Source: GCA-003244245 sp050699715 (lineage in GTDB: Bacteria > Actinomycetota > Actinomycetes > Mycobacteriales > Pseudonocardiaceae). Taken from it: 64,000 nucleotides of DNA. Below, piece after piece: positions 19,518 through 27,873 of the stretch. The notes under the pieces were generated by a model. The model worked only from the letters and a program-made list of their open reading frames with translations. It ran no database searches and was not told the origin of the DNA. The DNA is taken from assembly GCA_050699715.1 (NCBI GenBank), contig JBOHFR010000018.1:12950-76949 (forward strand). Reading direction: 5' to 3'. The translations under genes were made by a program, and so were the position numbers. Positions within the stretch are counted from its first letter, which is position 1; every line of letters starts with the position of its first letter.

Positions 19518-19832
19518 ATGATCGTGCAGGCGGGGCGTGCCGTGCGGCGTCGGCGATCGGAGGACGCGCGTGCCCTGCGCGGACTGTCCGGTGTGCTAGC
19601 TGGAGGCCTGGTCGCGCTGGCGATCGCGGTATGCGCGGCGCAGTGGCTGGCCAGTCAGGCAGGTCGCCCCGGCCCCGGCATGACAGCCGTCGTTGGTCAT
19701 GTGGTCGCGGCTGCGTCCGCCGTGGTGTTGCAGCTGGCGGCTGAGCGGTCCCTGGGCCGTAGCGCGGCGCTGGCTTCGGGGTCTGTCCTGGTGCTCACGG
19801 CCGGCGTCCTCTGGTTCGGCTGGTGGGCCTAG
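19518..19832 (+). CDS. Small three-helix membrane protein
   Basis: 104 residues with a basic N-terminus (RAVRRRRSEDAR) and three hydrophobic segments (about 25-47, 55-72, 80-102). The ATG is in a short run of repeated ATGATCGcc units (19490-19525), so the exact start is uncertain. No family is recognised. It is convergent with the alpha/beta hydrolase gene. Confidence 0.5.
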   Translation: MIVQAGRAVRRRRSEDARALRGLSGVLAGGLVALAIAVCAAQWLASQAGRPGPGMTAVVGHVVAAASAVVLQLAAERSLGRSAALASGSVLVLTAGVLWFGWWA

Positions 19833-19842
19833 AGTCCCCCAC

Positions 19843-20724
19843 TCATAGCGTCAGGGTAGTCGCGAGCCAGCGCTGCCAAGTCGGCAGCAGCGCGTCGAGC
19901 AGCGCCTGGGGGTTCTCGGTATTTGGCGAGTGCGCGGCACCGGGGATCACCGTGACCTCGGCGCCCAGCCGGGCCGCCATCTCGCGCTGTGCTGGCACCG
20001 GCCACGCGTCATCGGACTCACCGAAAACGACCAGGCACGGGATAGCGCCGGTGCGCAGGGCTACCGCCAGCTCGGCGACCCGGTCCGGCTCGGTGCGCAG
20101 GCCGGTCGCCATGCCGAGCAGGCCGACGCTCGAAGACCGCAGGAAGCGGGTCCGCAGCAGCGCGGCGAGCTCGGGTGGCTCGACGATTCCGTCCCGCGCC
20201 TCCAGCAGGCACTGGACAGCCTCGATGCCCTCGGTGTGCATCACCGGCTCGGCAGTGTCGATCAGCGCGCGGCGCTGCCCCTGGGGCAGCGCGCCTGGGC
20301 CCGAGCCCAGCAGGGTCAGCCCGGTCACCGGGGCGCCGGCGAGTACCGCCGATCGGGCCACCAGCCCTCCGTAAGAGTGCCCCAGTAGCAGTACCCGGTC
20401 CCCGCCGGCGGCCAGCTGCGTCACCAACCCAGCGACGGTCCGACCCAGCGGGTCGGGGTAATAGTCCTCCTCGCGGCTTGGGCCGGGGGACTCGTACTGC
20501 CCAGGCAGATCCAGCGCCAGCACAGACAGCCCGGCGCGACAGATCGGATCGAGCAGTGCCGCAAAGTCCTCCTTGGACCCGGTGTACCCAGGCACCAACA
20601 CGGCCACGCCGACTGGGTCCGCAGGCTCGGCTCGCAGGGCAGTTATCTGGGCCGCTGGCTGGGTACCGGGCACCATCACCCGCACCCGGCTAGCGTTGTG
20701 CGGGGTGATCTGGGATGCCGTCAC
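19843..20724 (-). CDS. Alpha/beta hydrolase
   Basis: 293 residues from the GTG at 20724, which overlaps the stop of the upstream gene as GTGA. The nucleophile elbow is GHSYGG (Ser) near residue 103; the oxyanion region is VPGYTGSKEDF near 44. An acid Asp is in FGESDDAWPVP and the catalytic His in GAAHSPNTENP. It is likely an esterase or lipase-like serine hydrolase of unknown substrate. It is the third gene of a minus-strand operon after the DEAD-box helicase and the beta-propeller protein. Confidence 0.82.
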   Translation of the reverse strand: MTASQITPHNASRVRVMVPGTQPAAQITALRAEPADPVGVAVLVPGYTGSKEDFAALLDPICRAGLSVLALDLPGQYESPGPSREEDYYPDPLGRTVAGLVTQLAAGGDRVLLLGHSYGGLVARSAVLAGAPVTGLTLLGSGPGALPQGQRRALIDTAEPVMHTEGIEAVQCLLEARDGIVEPPELAALLRTRFLRSSSVGLLGMATGLRTEPDRVAELAVALRTGAIPCLVVFGESDDAWPVPAQREMAARLGAEVTVIPGAAHSPNTENPQALLDALLPTWQRWLATTLTL

Positions 20725-21983
20725 CGGGTGGAGCTTACGAGTGGTTCGCCCAGCGCGACCAGGGTGTCGCCGCGTTGCTCCAGCACGACACCGCTGGAGC
20801 TGGCGGTACCGACTGGGCCGAGGTAGCCGCCACGGTCCATCGGCAGCGCACCGACCTGCTGACCTGTGGTGGTGTCCAGCACGGCCAGCGCCCCCGGCAC
20901 CGGCAGCAGCAGCGCTTCGGCGACCTCCGAGCCGGTGCCCAAGGATCCCAGCCGGGTCCACCGTGGCCGCAGGTCACCGGTGTCCAACGCGACTGTGGCC
21001 GAGCCAGTGAACCAGTACACCCCGGTCATGGTCTTGGTGACCTCGACCACGCCACCGGGTGGGTTGCCCCGCAGGTCGGCGTCCGGGACGGCCAGCGGGT
21101 GCTCGGCTACTTCTGTGCCTTGCTCGTCGAGCACGACCAGCCGGGCCGGGTCAGGCAGCGCGACGGCTACCCGTTCCCCGCTCACCGCGACGACCCGGGC
21201 CTGCTTCCCCGGGAGCAGGGTGCTGAAGATCACCTCGGGCTGTTCTGGGTCCTTGGGATCGGACCGTTGCACGGTGAGCCGCACGCGCTCCCCGGGACAC
21301 TGCTCCACCACCGCCAGTTTCCCGTCACCCAGTGTCCCGTCACCCAGTGTCCCGTCACCCAGGGCCATCGACCCGTGGAGACAGTCCGGTCGCGGCTGGG
21401 TCGCGGGCTGCGCTGGGGTCGGCACTCGCCCATAGCTCAGGGTTCGTACCAGATCGGAGCGCCATACCTCCAGGTAGTGCGCTCCGCTGGCGGCCACCTG
21501 GTCGCCAGCGGCGACCAGCCGGGTCGGCGTTTGCACCGGACCAGTGCGTTGCGCTCCACGCCGGCCCTGCGCCCAGTCCAGGGCGGTCACCTCGCTGCAG
21601 GTCTCGCCCCCCTGGTACACCGCCACTACCTGGTGGAACGCGGCGGCCACCGTGCACAGTGACCGGTCTCGCCGGTAACTCCAGCGGATTGCGCCGGAGC
21701 GCAGGTCGCGACCAGCGACCATCCCGGCGGCACCGGTGACCACCGTGCTTGCCTGCACCAAGGGGACCGGGGTTGCCGGACTTGACGCCCGCCACTCCTC
21801 GGTCAGTGCCACTGGCACGTGCGAGGTCGTGTCCCCCGGAGCCGGGCCGGGGGCGGTGGACTGCGCTATGGTGCGTCGCGCGTCACTGGTCCACCACAGC
21901 GCGGTCCACACGGCGAGCACGGCCACCGCCAACACCGCCGCGGCGGTCACGTCCCACCGGGTGCGGCGTTCGGGCGCGGGCAT
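20721..21983 (-). CDS. Membrane-anchored beta-propeller (PQQ/WD-like) protein
   Basis: 420 residues from the ATG at 21983, 14 bases after the helicase stop. The longer frame to 22457 is antisense-like overlap with the helicase. One transmembrane helix at residues 13-30 (VTAAAVLAVAVLAVWTALWW) precedes an extracytoplasmic domain built of short beta repeats with recurring Trp/Tyr and Gly-Asp turns, resembling a PQQ/WD40-type propeller. A tandem LGDGT repeat near residue 210 is encoded by a 15-bp DNA repeat. It corresponds by position to the Ala/Val-rich protein beside rhlE in M. tuberculosis. Function unknown. Confidence 0.7.
   Translation of the reverse strand: MPAPERRTRWDVTAAAVLAVAVLAVWTALWWTSDARRTIAQSTAPGPAPGDTTSHVPVALTEEWRASSPATPVPLVQASTVVTGAAGMVAGRDLRSGAIRWSYRRDRSLCTVAAAFHQVVAVYQGGETCSEVTALDWAQGRRGAQRTGPVQTPTRLVAAGDQVAASGAHYLEVWRSDLVRTLSYGRVPTPAQPATQPRPDCLHGSMALGDGTLGDGTLGDGKLAVVEQCPGERVRLTVQRSDPKDPEQPEVIFSTLLPGKQARVVAVSGERVAVALPDPARLVVLDEQGTEVAEHPLAVPDADLRGNPPGGVVEVTKTMTGVYWFTGSATVALDTGDLRPRWTRLGSLGTGSEVAEALLLPVPGALAVLDTTTGQQVGALPMDRGGYLGPVGTASSSGVVLEQRGDTLVALGEPLVSSTR
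21320..21364. repeat. Three-copy 15-bp tandem repeat inside the propeller gene
   Basis: The unit TCCCGTCACCCAGTG occurs three times head to tail, the last copy ending in a substitution. Being a multiple of three it keeps frame and encodes LGDGT, LGDGT, LGDGK on the minus strand. Copy-number change would lengthen or shorten the loop without breaking the protein. Confidence 0.85.
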
Positions 21984-21996
21984 CTCCAGGCGCTGG

Positions 21997-23700
21997 TCAG
22001 CCTGCGGCGCGAGGCTGGCTGCCGTGCTCCCGACCGGTGAGGGCGCCGTTGGTGATGACGGCACTGCCGAGGCTGGTGTTCCCGGCGCCAGCTCCCCGGC
22101 GCCGTCGGCGACGGCGCGGCCGGGCGTCACCCTGCTCACCGAGGTGCTCCGCTGGGGGTGCGGCCTCGACGCTGGCGCCGGCACTCTCTCCACTGCGGGT
22201 GCGGCGCCTGAGGCGACGGATCGGAGGGACTTGGCTGTCGGCGGATCCACTGCGTAGGCCACCCCGGGTGCCAGTGGCACGCCGACCGCGACTCCGGTCG
22301 TCGGAGTCGCTGGGCTCGGCTGCCAGCCCAGCTCGGGTGCGCCGGACCAGTGGCAGCCGCCCGGTGGAGTCGGTGGGGATGTCCAGGTCGCTGAACAGGT
22401 GCTCGGAGGTCGAGTAGGTCTCTGCGGGTGTCGGCATGTGGAGATCATGAGCGTCACTGATCAGCTTCCAGCGCGGCTCCTCGTCCCAGTCGACGAGGGT
22501 GATCGCGACGCCGGCCCGCCCGGCCCGCCCAGTCCGCCCGATCCGGTGCACGTAGGTCTTCTCGTCTTCTGGGCACTGGTAGTTGATGACGTGAGTTACC
22601 TCCGGGACGTCGATGCCGCGGGCGGCGACATCGGTGGCGACCAGCACGTCCACCTTCTCCGAACGGAACGCCCGCAACGCCTGCTCGCGCGCTCCCTGGC
22701 CGAGATCACCGTGCACTGCCGCAGCCGCAAAACCGCGCTCGATAAGCTCGTCGGCCACCTTTTGCGCAGTGCGTTTGGTCCTGGTGAAGATCATCGTCAG
22801 GCCCCGGTCACGGGCCTGTAACATCCGGGTGAGCAGCTCTACCTTGTCCATCGCGTGCGCCCGGTAAGCGAATTGCCGGGTCCGCTCGTGGATGGCGGTG
22901 GCATCGGGTTCTTCGGCGCGGATATGCGTTGGCTGGGTCAGGAAGGTCCGGGCCAGCGTGATGATCGGACCCGGCATGGTGGCCGAGAACAGCATGGTCT
23001 GGCGCTGCTCCGGCACCATTTTCAGGATTCGCTCGATGTCGGGCAAGAACCCCAGATCGAGCATTTCATCGGCCTCGTCGAGGACCAGCACCCGCACCTT
23101 GCCCAGGACCAGGTGGCGCTGTTCGGCGAGGTCCAACAGCCGGCCTGGGGTGCCGACCACCAGGTCCACCCCGCTGGCCAGTACCTTGATCTGCCCTTCG
23201 TAGGGCCGACCGCCGTAGACTGGGAGAACCCGCAGGCCCAGGCCCCGGCTGGCGGCGGTGAGGTCGGCGCTGACCTGCAGGCACAGCTCGCGGGTGGGCA
23301 CGACGACCAGGGCGCGCGGGGTGCCGTCAAGCGTCATGTCTCCTGTCACGGACCCACCAATGGGCACAGTGGTGATTCGCTGGATCAGCGGGACACCGAA
23401 GCCGAGCGTCTTGCCGGTACCGGTACGGGCCTGGCCGATGAGGTCGTTGCCGGCCAGGGCCAGCGGCAGGGTGAGCTCCTGAATAGCGAAGGTGCGCTCG
23501 ATGCCTGCGGCCCGCAGGGTCCGGACGATCTCGTCGCGGACACCGAGCTGCGCGAAGGTAGGGGAGTCATCCCGGACCGGAGCACCGGCCTGCAAAAGAT
23601 CTAGCGGGCCGGGTTCGTCGGCATCCGCGAAGTTCAGAGTGCCGGGGTCAGGATGCTCCAGGGGATAGGTGGTGGACAGGGTGATCTGGCTGACGGTCAG
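21997..23700 (-). CDS. rhlE: DEAD-box ATP-dependent RNA helicase
   Basis: About 567 residues. All core motifs are present: GQARTGTGKT (I), PTRELCLQV (Ia), TPGRLLDL (Ib), VLDEADEM (II), FSATMPG (III), TRTKRTAQK (IV), DVAARGIDVPEV (V) and HRIGRTGRAGRAG (VI). A basic Arg-rich tail (RPRRRRRRRGAG) should bind RNA. No ATG or GTG lies at the expected N-terminus: the open frame reaches 23868, but the most plausible start is a CTG at 23700 (LTVSQITLS) with GAGAGG eight bases upstream. It heads the operon with the propeller protein and hydrolase. Confidence 0.9.
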   Translation of the reverse strand: MTVSQITLSTTYPLEHPDPGTLNFADADEPGPLDLLQAGAPVRDDSPTFAQLGVRDEIVRTLRAAGIERTFAIQELTLPLALAGNDLIGQARTGTGKTLGFGVPLIQRITTVPIGGSVTGDMTLDGTPRALVVVPTRELCLQVSADLTAASRGLGLRVLPVYGGRPYEGQIKVLASGVDLVVGTPGRLLDLAEQRHLVLGKVRVLVLDEADEMLDLGFLPDIERILKMVPEQRQTMLFSATMPGPIITLARTFLTQPTHIRAEEPDATAIHERTRQFAYRAHAMDKVELLTRMLQARDRGLTMIFTRTKRTAQKVADELIERGFAAAAVHGDLGQGAREQALRAFRSEKVDVLVATDVAARGIDVPEVTHVINYQCPEDEKTYVHRIGRTGRAGRAGVAITLVDWDEEPRWKLISDAHDLHMPTPAETYSTSEHLFSDLDIPTDSTGRLPLVRRTRAGLAAEPSDSDDRSRGRRATGTRGGLRSGSADSQVPPIRRLRRRTRSGESAGASVEAAPPAEHLGEQGDARPRRRRRRRGAGAGNTSLGSAVITNGALTGREHGSQPRAAG

Positions 23701-23967
23701 TGTGATCGCCTCTCTCGTACTGGCGCGTCCACCGCCGTCTCGCTCGACCCGCTTCGCGCTGCCGGATGGCGCGACGGAGCAGGGAACGAAGACACCAGGT
23801 CCGCGCTCAATGTCATACCCCCGGTGGCATCTGCCACCGGGCCGGGCGGGTGACGAGGTTTGCAACAAGGGATTGCGTCACGCGCTGTGCACATATCTTA
23901 CCCGTCCGCGTGGCACATGTGCGCGTGACACCGCACACCCTGGCAATGCGGCACTACGCTCGCCGCC

Positions 23968-24612
23968 GTGGATGTCGCACGTGAGGGCATTATCGACCTG
24001 CTGGGGGTCCTCGCCTACGGAGAGCTGTCGGCCTTCGACCGGCTCGCTGAGGACGCCCGCGATGCTCCCACGCTGGCTGGCAGGGCCGCGATGGCCAGCA
24101 TGGCGGCCGCTGAGATCGGGCACTTCCGGCGGCTCGAGAGCCACTTGGCTGGCTTGGGTGTCGTGGTGGACGACGCGATGGCCCCGTTCGTGGCGCGCTT
24201 TGACGCGTTCCATGCCTCGACGGCACCCCGATCCTGGCTGGAGTCGCTGGTCAAGGCCTACGTCGGTGACGGGCTGGCGGCGGACTTCTACGGCGAGGTC
24301 GGCGGCTGGCTGGATGACGCCACCGCCGCGCTGGTCAAAGAGGTGCTGGCCGACACTGGGCATTCGGCGTTCGCCGAGCGGGAGGTGTACCGCGCCTGCG
24401 AGCAGGACCGGACAACCCGCGATCGGTTGGCCCTGTGGGGGCGGCGGCTGCTCGGCGAGGCGGTGACCAATGCCCAGCACATCGTGGTGCAGCGAGATGC
24501 GCTGGCTGATCTGATCATCCGCGGCTCCGGGGACCCGGCCGGCCTCGCCACGTTGATCCGTCGGGTGGAGATCTTGCACGGCCGTCGGATGGCCGCTCTC
24601 GGGTTGGGGTGA
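23968..24612 (+). CDS. Ferritin-like fold protein (MiaE-like)
   Basis: 214 residues, almost entirely helical. EIGHFRRLESH near residue 49 is a typical ExxH metal motif, with a preceding Glu in LAYGELSAFDRLAEDA and a later EVLADTGHSAFAEREVY and NAQHIVVQRDA. This matches the ferritin-like domain related to tRNA-(ms2io6A) hydroxylase and is placed next to rhlE as in mycobacteria. The substrate is unknown. It diverges from the helicase; the start is GTG. Confidence 0.75.
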   Translation: MDVAREGIIDLLGVLAYGELSAFDRLAEDARDAPTLAGRAAMASMAAAEIGHFRRLESHLAGLGVVVDDAMAPFVARFDAFHASTAPRSWLESLVKAYVGDGLAADFYGEVGGWLDDATAALVKEVLADTGHSAFAEREVYRACEQDRTTRDRLALWGRRLLGEAVTNAQHIVVQRDALADLIIRGSGDPAGLATLIRRVEILHGRRMAALGLG

Positions 24613-24673
24613 GTGCCTACCCGCCGCTCGACTAGCCTGATGTCACTATCGATCACACCGTGGAGGTTCTGGC

Positions 24674-24901
24674 GTGGAGATCAAGATTGGCGTCGCGGAC
24701 AGTCCTCGCGAGCTGACGGTGTCCACCGCGGACTCGCCAGACCAGGTGGAGGCTCTGGTCGCCGAGGCGATGCGGAACACTCAGGGAATGCTGACCCTGG
24801 TTGACGACAAGGGCCGACGGTACATGGTGCCGATCACGAGGATCGCCTACATCGAGATCGGGCCTGCGGACAGCCGCCGGGTCGGCTTCGCGGTGGGTTA
24901 A
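24674..24901 (+). CDS. DUF3107 protein
   Basis: 75 residues: MEIKIGVADSPRELTVST ... LTLVDDKGRRYMVP ... IAYIEIGPADSRRVGF. This is the actinobacterial DUF3107 family, small beta-rich proteins encoded between the ferritin-like and TetR genes in mycobacteria. GGAGG precedes the GTG at eight bases. Function unknown. The response-regulator gene starts six bases after its stop. Confidence 0.85.
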   Translation: MEIKIGVADSPRELTVSTADSPDQVEALVAEAMRNTQGMLTLVDDKGRRYMVPITRIAYIEIGPADSRRVGFAVG

Positions 24902-24906
24902 TCGGT

Positions 24907-25611
24907 GTGTCCCGGCTGCTTGTAGTAGAGGACGACGAGACCATCGGCAGTGTTCTGGAGTCCAGCCTGCGCGCCCACGGGCACCAGGTGGCGTGGCAGC
25001 GCACCGGTCGGGACGCGCTCCGCGTGGCCTTCGAGACGGATTTCGACCTAGTGCTCCTGGATCTCGGGCTACCCGACCTGGACGGCGTCGAGGTGTGCCG
25101 GCAGCTGCGGGCCAGCAACCCGACGACGGTGCTAGTGATCCTTACTGCTCGGACCGACGAGATGGACGTCGTGGTAGGTCTCGAGGCCGGCGCGGATGAC
25201 TACCTGACCAAGCCGGTGCGGCTGGCCGAGCTGCTGGCCAGGGTCCGGGCGCATCTCCGACGGGTGGCGCCGGCTACCCCGGGAGCCCAACCGATGCTTG
25301 TGTTGGGGGACCTGCTGGTGGACACTGGCAGCCGGCGGGCGAGTGTCTCAGGTACGGAGATGCCACTGCGGACCAAGGAGTTCGACCTACTCGCCCGTCT
25401 TGCGGCGGCGCCGGAAGTGGCGATCAGCCGGGAGACCCTGATGGCACAGGTGTGGGACGAGAACTGGTTTGGTCCCACCAAGACTCTCGATGTGCACGTG
25501 GCTGCGCTGCGTCGCAAGCTGGCTGGGATGGCCCAACTGGGCTCGGTCCCCCGGATCACCACCCTGCGAGGCCATGGCTACCGGCTTGAGGTGCCACCGG
25601 AGGGGGCATGA
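24907..25611 (+). CDS. OmpR/PhoB-family response regulator
   Basis: 234 residues. The receiver domain has acidic residues D9-D10, phospho-acceptor D52 in LVLLDLGLPD, Thr in LTAR and Lys in LTKPVR. The C-terminal winged helix (from about 135) includes EFDLLARLA and TLDVHVAALRRKL and ends RGHGYRLEVP. The start is GTG. The kinase gene follows with no gap, so both form a two-component system. It is inserted between DUF3107 and TetR, genes adjacent in the M. tuberculosis order. The target is unknown. Confidence 0.9.
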   Translation: MSRLLVVEDDETIGSVLESSLRAHGHQVAWQRTGRDALRVAFETDFDLVLLDLGLPDLDGVEVCRQLRASNPTTVLVILTARTDEMDVVVGLEAGADDYLTKPVRLAELLARVRAHLRRVAPATPGAQPMLVLGDLLVDTGSRRASVSGTEMPLRTKEFDLLARLAAAPEVAISRETLMAQVWDENWFGPTKTLDVHVAALRRKLAGMAQLGSVPRITTLRGHGYRLEVPPEGA

Positions 25612-26901
25612 GTGCGTACTCGCATCGTTGGCTTGGCCGTCCTCGCCGCCGTGCTTGCCATCGGCTTGTTCGGGGTGCCGCTGGCCCTTGGCGCGCTGAA
25701 GTATGCGCTGAACGACGAGCGAACAAACCTGCTGCGAGTGGCCGACGGCGCGGCGGCGGCGGTCACGGCAGACGTGCTCCGCGGCAACACGCCGACCGAG
25801 CTGCACGAACCCAAGGACGGGACCCACCTCGCGGTCTATGTGGACCGCGGCCATCGCATCCTGGGCACCGGGCCCGAGGGCGGTGACCCAGCGGTGTATC
25901 ACGCCCTGCACGACGGTGAGATCAGCACCAAGAACGTCAACGGTGATCTGGTCGTGGCCGTGCCGGTGACCCATGACAGCGATGTGATCGGCGCGGTGCG
26001 CGCCGCCAGCCCGCGTGCCGCGATCTATCGGCAGATCGCGCTGGTGTGGTTGGGCATGCTTGGCTTAGCCGGTCTGGCGATCGGTACGGTCTGGTTGGTT
26101 GCCCGCCGCCAGGCCCGGCGGCTGGCCCGCCCGCTCGAGGAGCTCTCGGACGCGGCGCGCCGTCTTGGCCAAGGTGACTTCAGTGTCCGAACCACAGCGG
26201 TGGACATTCCCGAGATTGACTCTGTCGGCTCGGCGTTGAACAGTACCGCCGGGCGCCTGGACGACATGCTCGCCCGCGAACGCTCCTTCTCCGCTGATGC
26301 GTCCCACCAGCTTCGCACTCCGCTGACTGGATTGCGCCTGCGACTCGAAGCGGCGCTGGACCGTCCAGGGCAGGACCTTCGGCACGCCATCACCGATGGA
26401 ATCGCCGCCGCGGATCGGCTGGAGCAGACCATCGAGGAGCTGCTCGCCCTGGCTCGGGACACCCGCAGCTTCAACGCCACCCCCTTGGACCTTCCGGGCC
26501 TCCTCGAGGAGATTGAAGCGGGCTGGCATGATCGGCTGGCCGCCCAGGACCGCGTGCTCCGGGTGGCGGTGGACCCCCAGGCCCCGGTGTCCCTCGCCTC
26601 GACTGCGGCCGTGCGCCAGGTGCTCACGGTGTTGTTGGACAACGCTGCCACCCACGGCTCGGGCACCGTATCGGTGGCGGTGCGCAATGCCGCCGACGTG
26701 CTGGCCATCGACGTGTCCGACGAGGGTGCCGGCATCACCGCCCCCGAACCGGAGCTCTTCACCCGGCGATCGCGCCTTGCCGACGGACACGGCATCGGCC
26801 TCGCGCTAGCCCGCAGCCTGGCCGAAGCGGAAGGCGGCCGGCTCCGGCTGACCCGACCCGCTCCCCCCACCTTTACCCTGCTAGTCCCCGCCCAGGCGTA
26901 G
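25612..26901 (+). CDS. Sensor histidine kinase
   Basis: 429 residues. Two membrane helices (about 3-22 and 140-163) flank a small extracytoplasmic sensor domain. A HAMP linker follows (RPLEELSDAARRLGQGDFSV). The H-box is FSADASHQLRTPLTGL (phospho-His near residue 230), with N-box LLDNAATHG, a G1 box DEGAGI and a GHGIGLALARSLAEAEGG end. The GTG start abuts the response-regulator stop. Its 3' end overlaps the convergent small Cys protein gene by 21 bases. Confidence 0.9.
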   Translation: MRTRIVGLAVLAAVLAIGLFGVPLALGALKYALNDERTNLLRVADGAAAAVTADVLRGNTPTELHEPKDGTHLAVYVDRGHRILGTGPEGGDPAVYHALHDGEISTKNVNGDLVVAVPVTHDSDVIGAVRAASPRAAIYRQIALVWLGMLGLAGLAIGTVWLVARRQARRLARPLEELSDAARRLGQGDFSVRTTAVDIPEIDSVGSALNSTAGRLDDMLARERSFSADASHQLRTPLTGLRLRLEAALDRPGQDLRHAITDGIAAADRLEQTIEELLALARDTRSFNATPLDLPGLLEEIEAGWHDRLAAQDRVLRVAVDPQAPVSLASTAAVRQVLTVLLDNAATHGSGTVSVAVRNAADVLAIDVSDEGAGITAPEPELFTRRSRLADGHGIGLALARSLAEAEGGRLRLTRPAPPTFTLLVPAQA

Positions 26902-27111
26902 CGCCGACCCGCCGCGCAGGGCACTCTTGGCGCATACCGGGCATACCTGCTCAGGGTCGGGCGGGTTGCCGGAAAATCCTAGCCCGCGGCCGAACGGGAG
27001 CGGTTTAGGCACGAACGTCACGCCGCACAAAGCAACCACGGTGCCCTCAGCGACACGCAGCGCGCCGCGGTGCGTGTCGTGGTCACCCATGGATCGCAGG
27101 TACCAGGTCAT
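26881..27111 (-). CDS. Small Cys-motif protein, MxWYLRS family
   Basis: 76 residues. Opens MTWYLRSMGDHDTHRGAL and carries ALCGVTFVP and PPDPEQVCPVCAK, so a Cys plus CxxC arrangement likely binds one zinc. The same architecture recurs in this window at 52792-52983, in the 52523 protein and in a frameshifted copy at about 39 kb. No function is assigned to me for this family. It is convergent with the histidine kinase. Confidence 0.6.
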   Translation of the reverse strand: MTWYLRSMGDHDTHRGALRVAEGTVVALCGVTFVPKPLPFGRGLGFSGNPPDPEQVCPVCAKSALRGGSALRLGGD

Positions 27112-27153
27112 GGGGCCTCGCTCAGCCGAGCCACTCAGTCAACGTACCGCGGA

Positions 27154-27789
27154 TCAGCCGCGCTGCAGCGGGAAGCCGCCTAGGCCTTTCCAGGCCAGGG
27201 ACGCGGTCAGGGCGACTGCTTCCTCCTTAGGCAGCTCGTGCCGGCGAGTGAGCCAGTGCCGTGCGCTGTCCTCGCTGATCCCCACTACGCCAACCGCGAC
27301 CAGCCACGCGCGGTCGGCGTCCAGCCCGGCATCGGCCGCCACGGCCTGCGCGATGGCCTGCACGCAAGCGGTATACATCCGCTCGACGACGGCGTGTACG
27401 GGGGGTTGGTTACGCAGGTCGGACTCGAAGACTAGCCGGAATGCCTTATCGTCACTATCGACGAAGTCGAAGTACACTCCGACCGCGTTGCGGACTCGCT
27501 GCCAGTTGTCGTGGGTCTCCTCGATTGCCTCTCGGACCCGGCGGACGAGTTCGTCGGTGTGGCGCTCCAGTAGTGCCAGATACAGCGTGAGCTTGCCGGG
27601 AAAGTGCTGGTAGAGCACTGGTTTGCTGACCCCGGCGCGCTCGGCTATATCGTCCATGACGGTGGCGTGGTACCCGTTGTTGACAAAGACGTCGGTGGCT
27701 GCGGCGAGGAGTTGAGCGCGCCGCTCATCCCGGGGCATCCGCACCCCTCGAGGCGCTGCCTCCGCCCGGCTCGATGCCGTCTCGGTCAT
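27154..27789 (-). CDS. TetR-family transcriptional regulator
   Basis: 211 residues. The N-terminal HTH is typical: RRAQLLAAATDVFVNNGYHATVMDDIAERAGVSKPVLYQHFPGK (core key residues Y-x-x-F at its end). The C-terminal half is the helical ligand/dimer domain. A TetR regulator holds this place between DUF3107 and DUF3152 in mycobacteria. Ligand and targets are not predictable. It diverges from the DUF3152 gene. Confidence 0.9.
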   Translation of the reverse strand: MTETASSRAEAAPRGVRMPRDERRAQLLAAATDVFVNNGYHATVMDDIAERAGVSKPVLYQHFPGKLTLYLALLERHTDELVRRVREAIEETHDNWQRVRNAVGVYFDFVDSDDKAFRLVFESDLRNQPPVHAVVERMYTACVQAIAQAVAADAGLDADRAWLVAVGVVGISEDSARHWLTRRHELPKEEAVALTASLAWKGLGGFPLQRG

Positions 27790-27873
27790 CGGCCTTCCCC
27801 ACCTCCCGGTCTGACCGAGTAAACCCTACTCGCCGGTATCCTCCCTCCAGCGTGGTTGTGCCATCCTTGCGCG

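Noticed and set aside
20721..22457. The full 578-residue frame of the propeller protein
   Set aside because: The N-terminal 150 residues overlap the helicase coding sequence in another frame and are Pro/Ser-rich; the ATG at 21983 just before the membrane helix is preferred.
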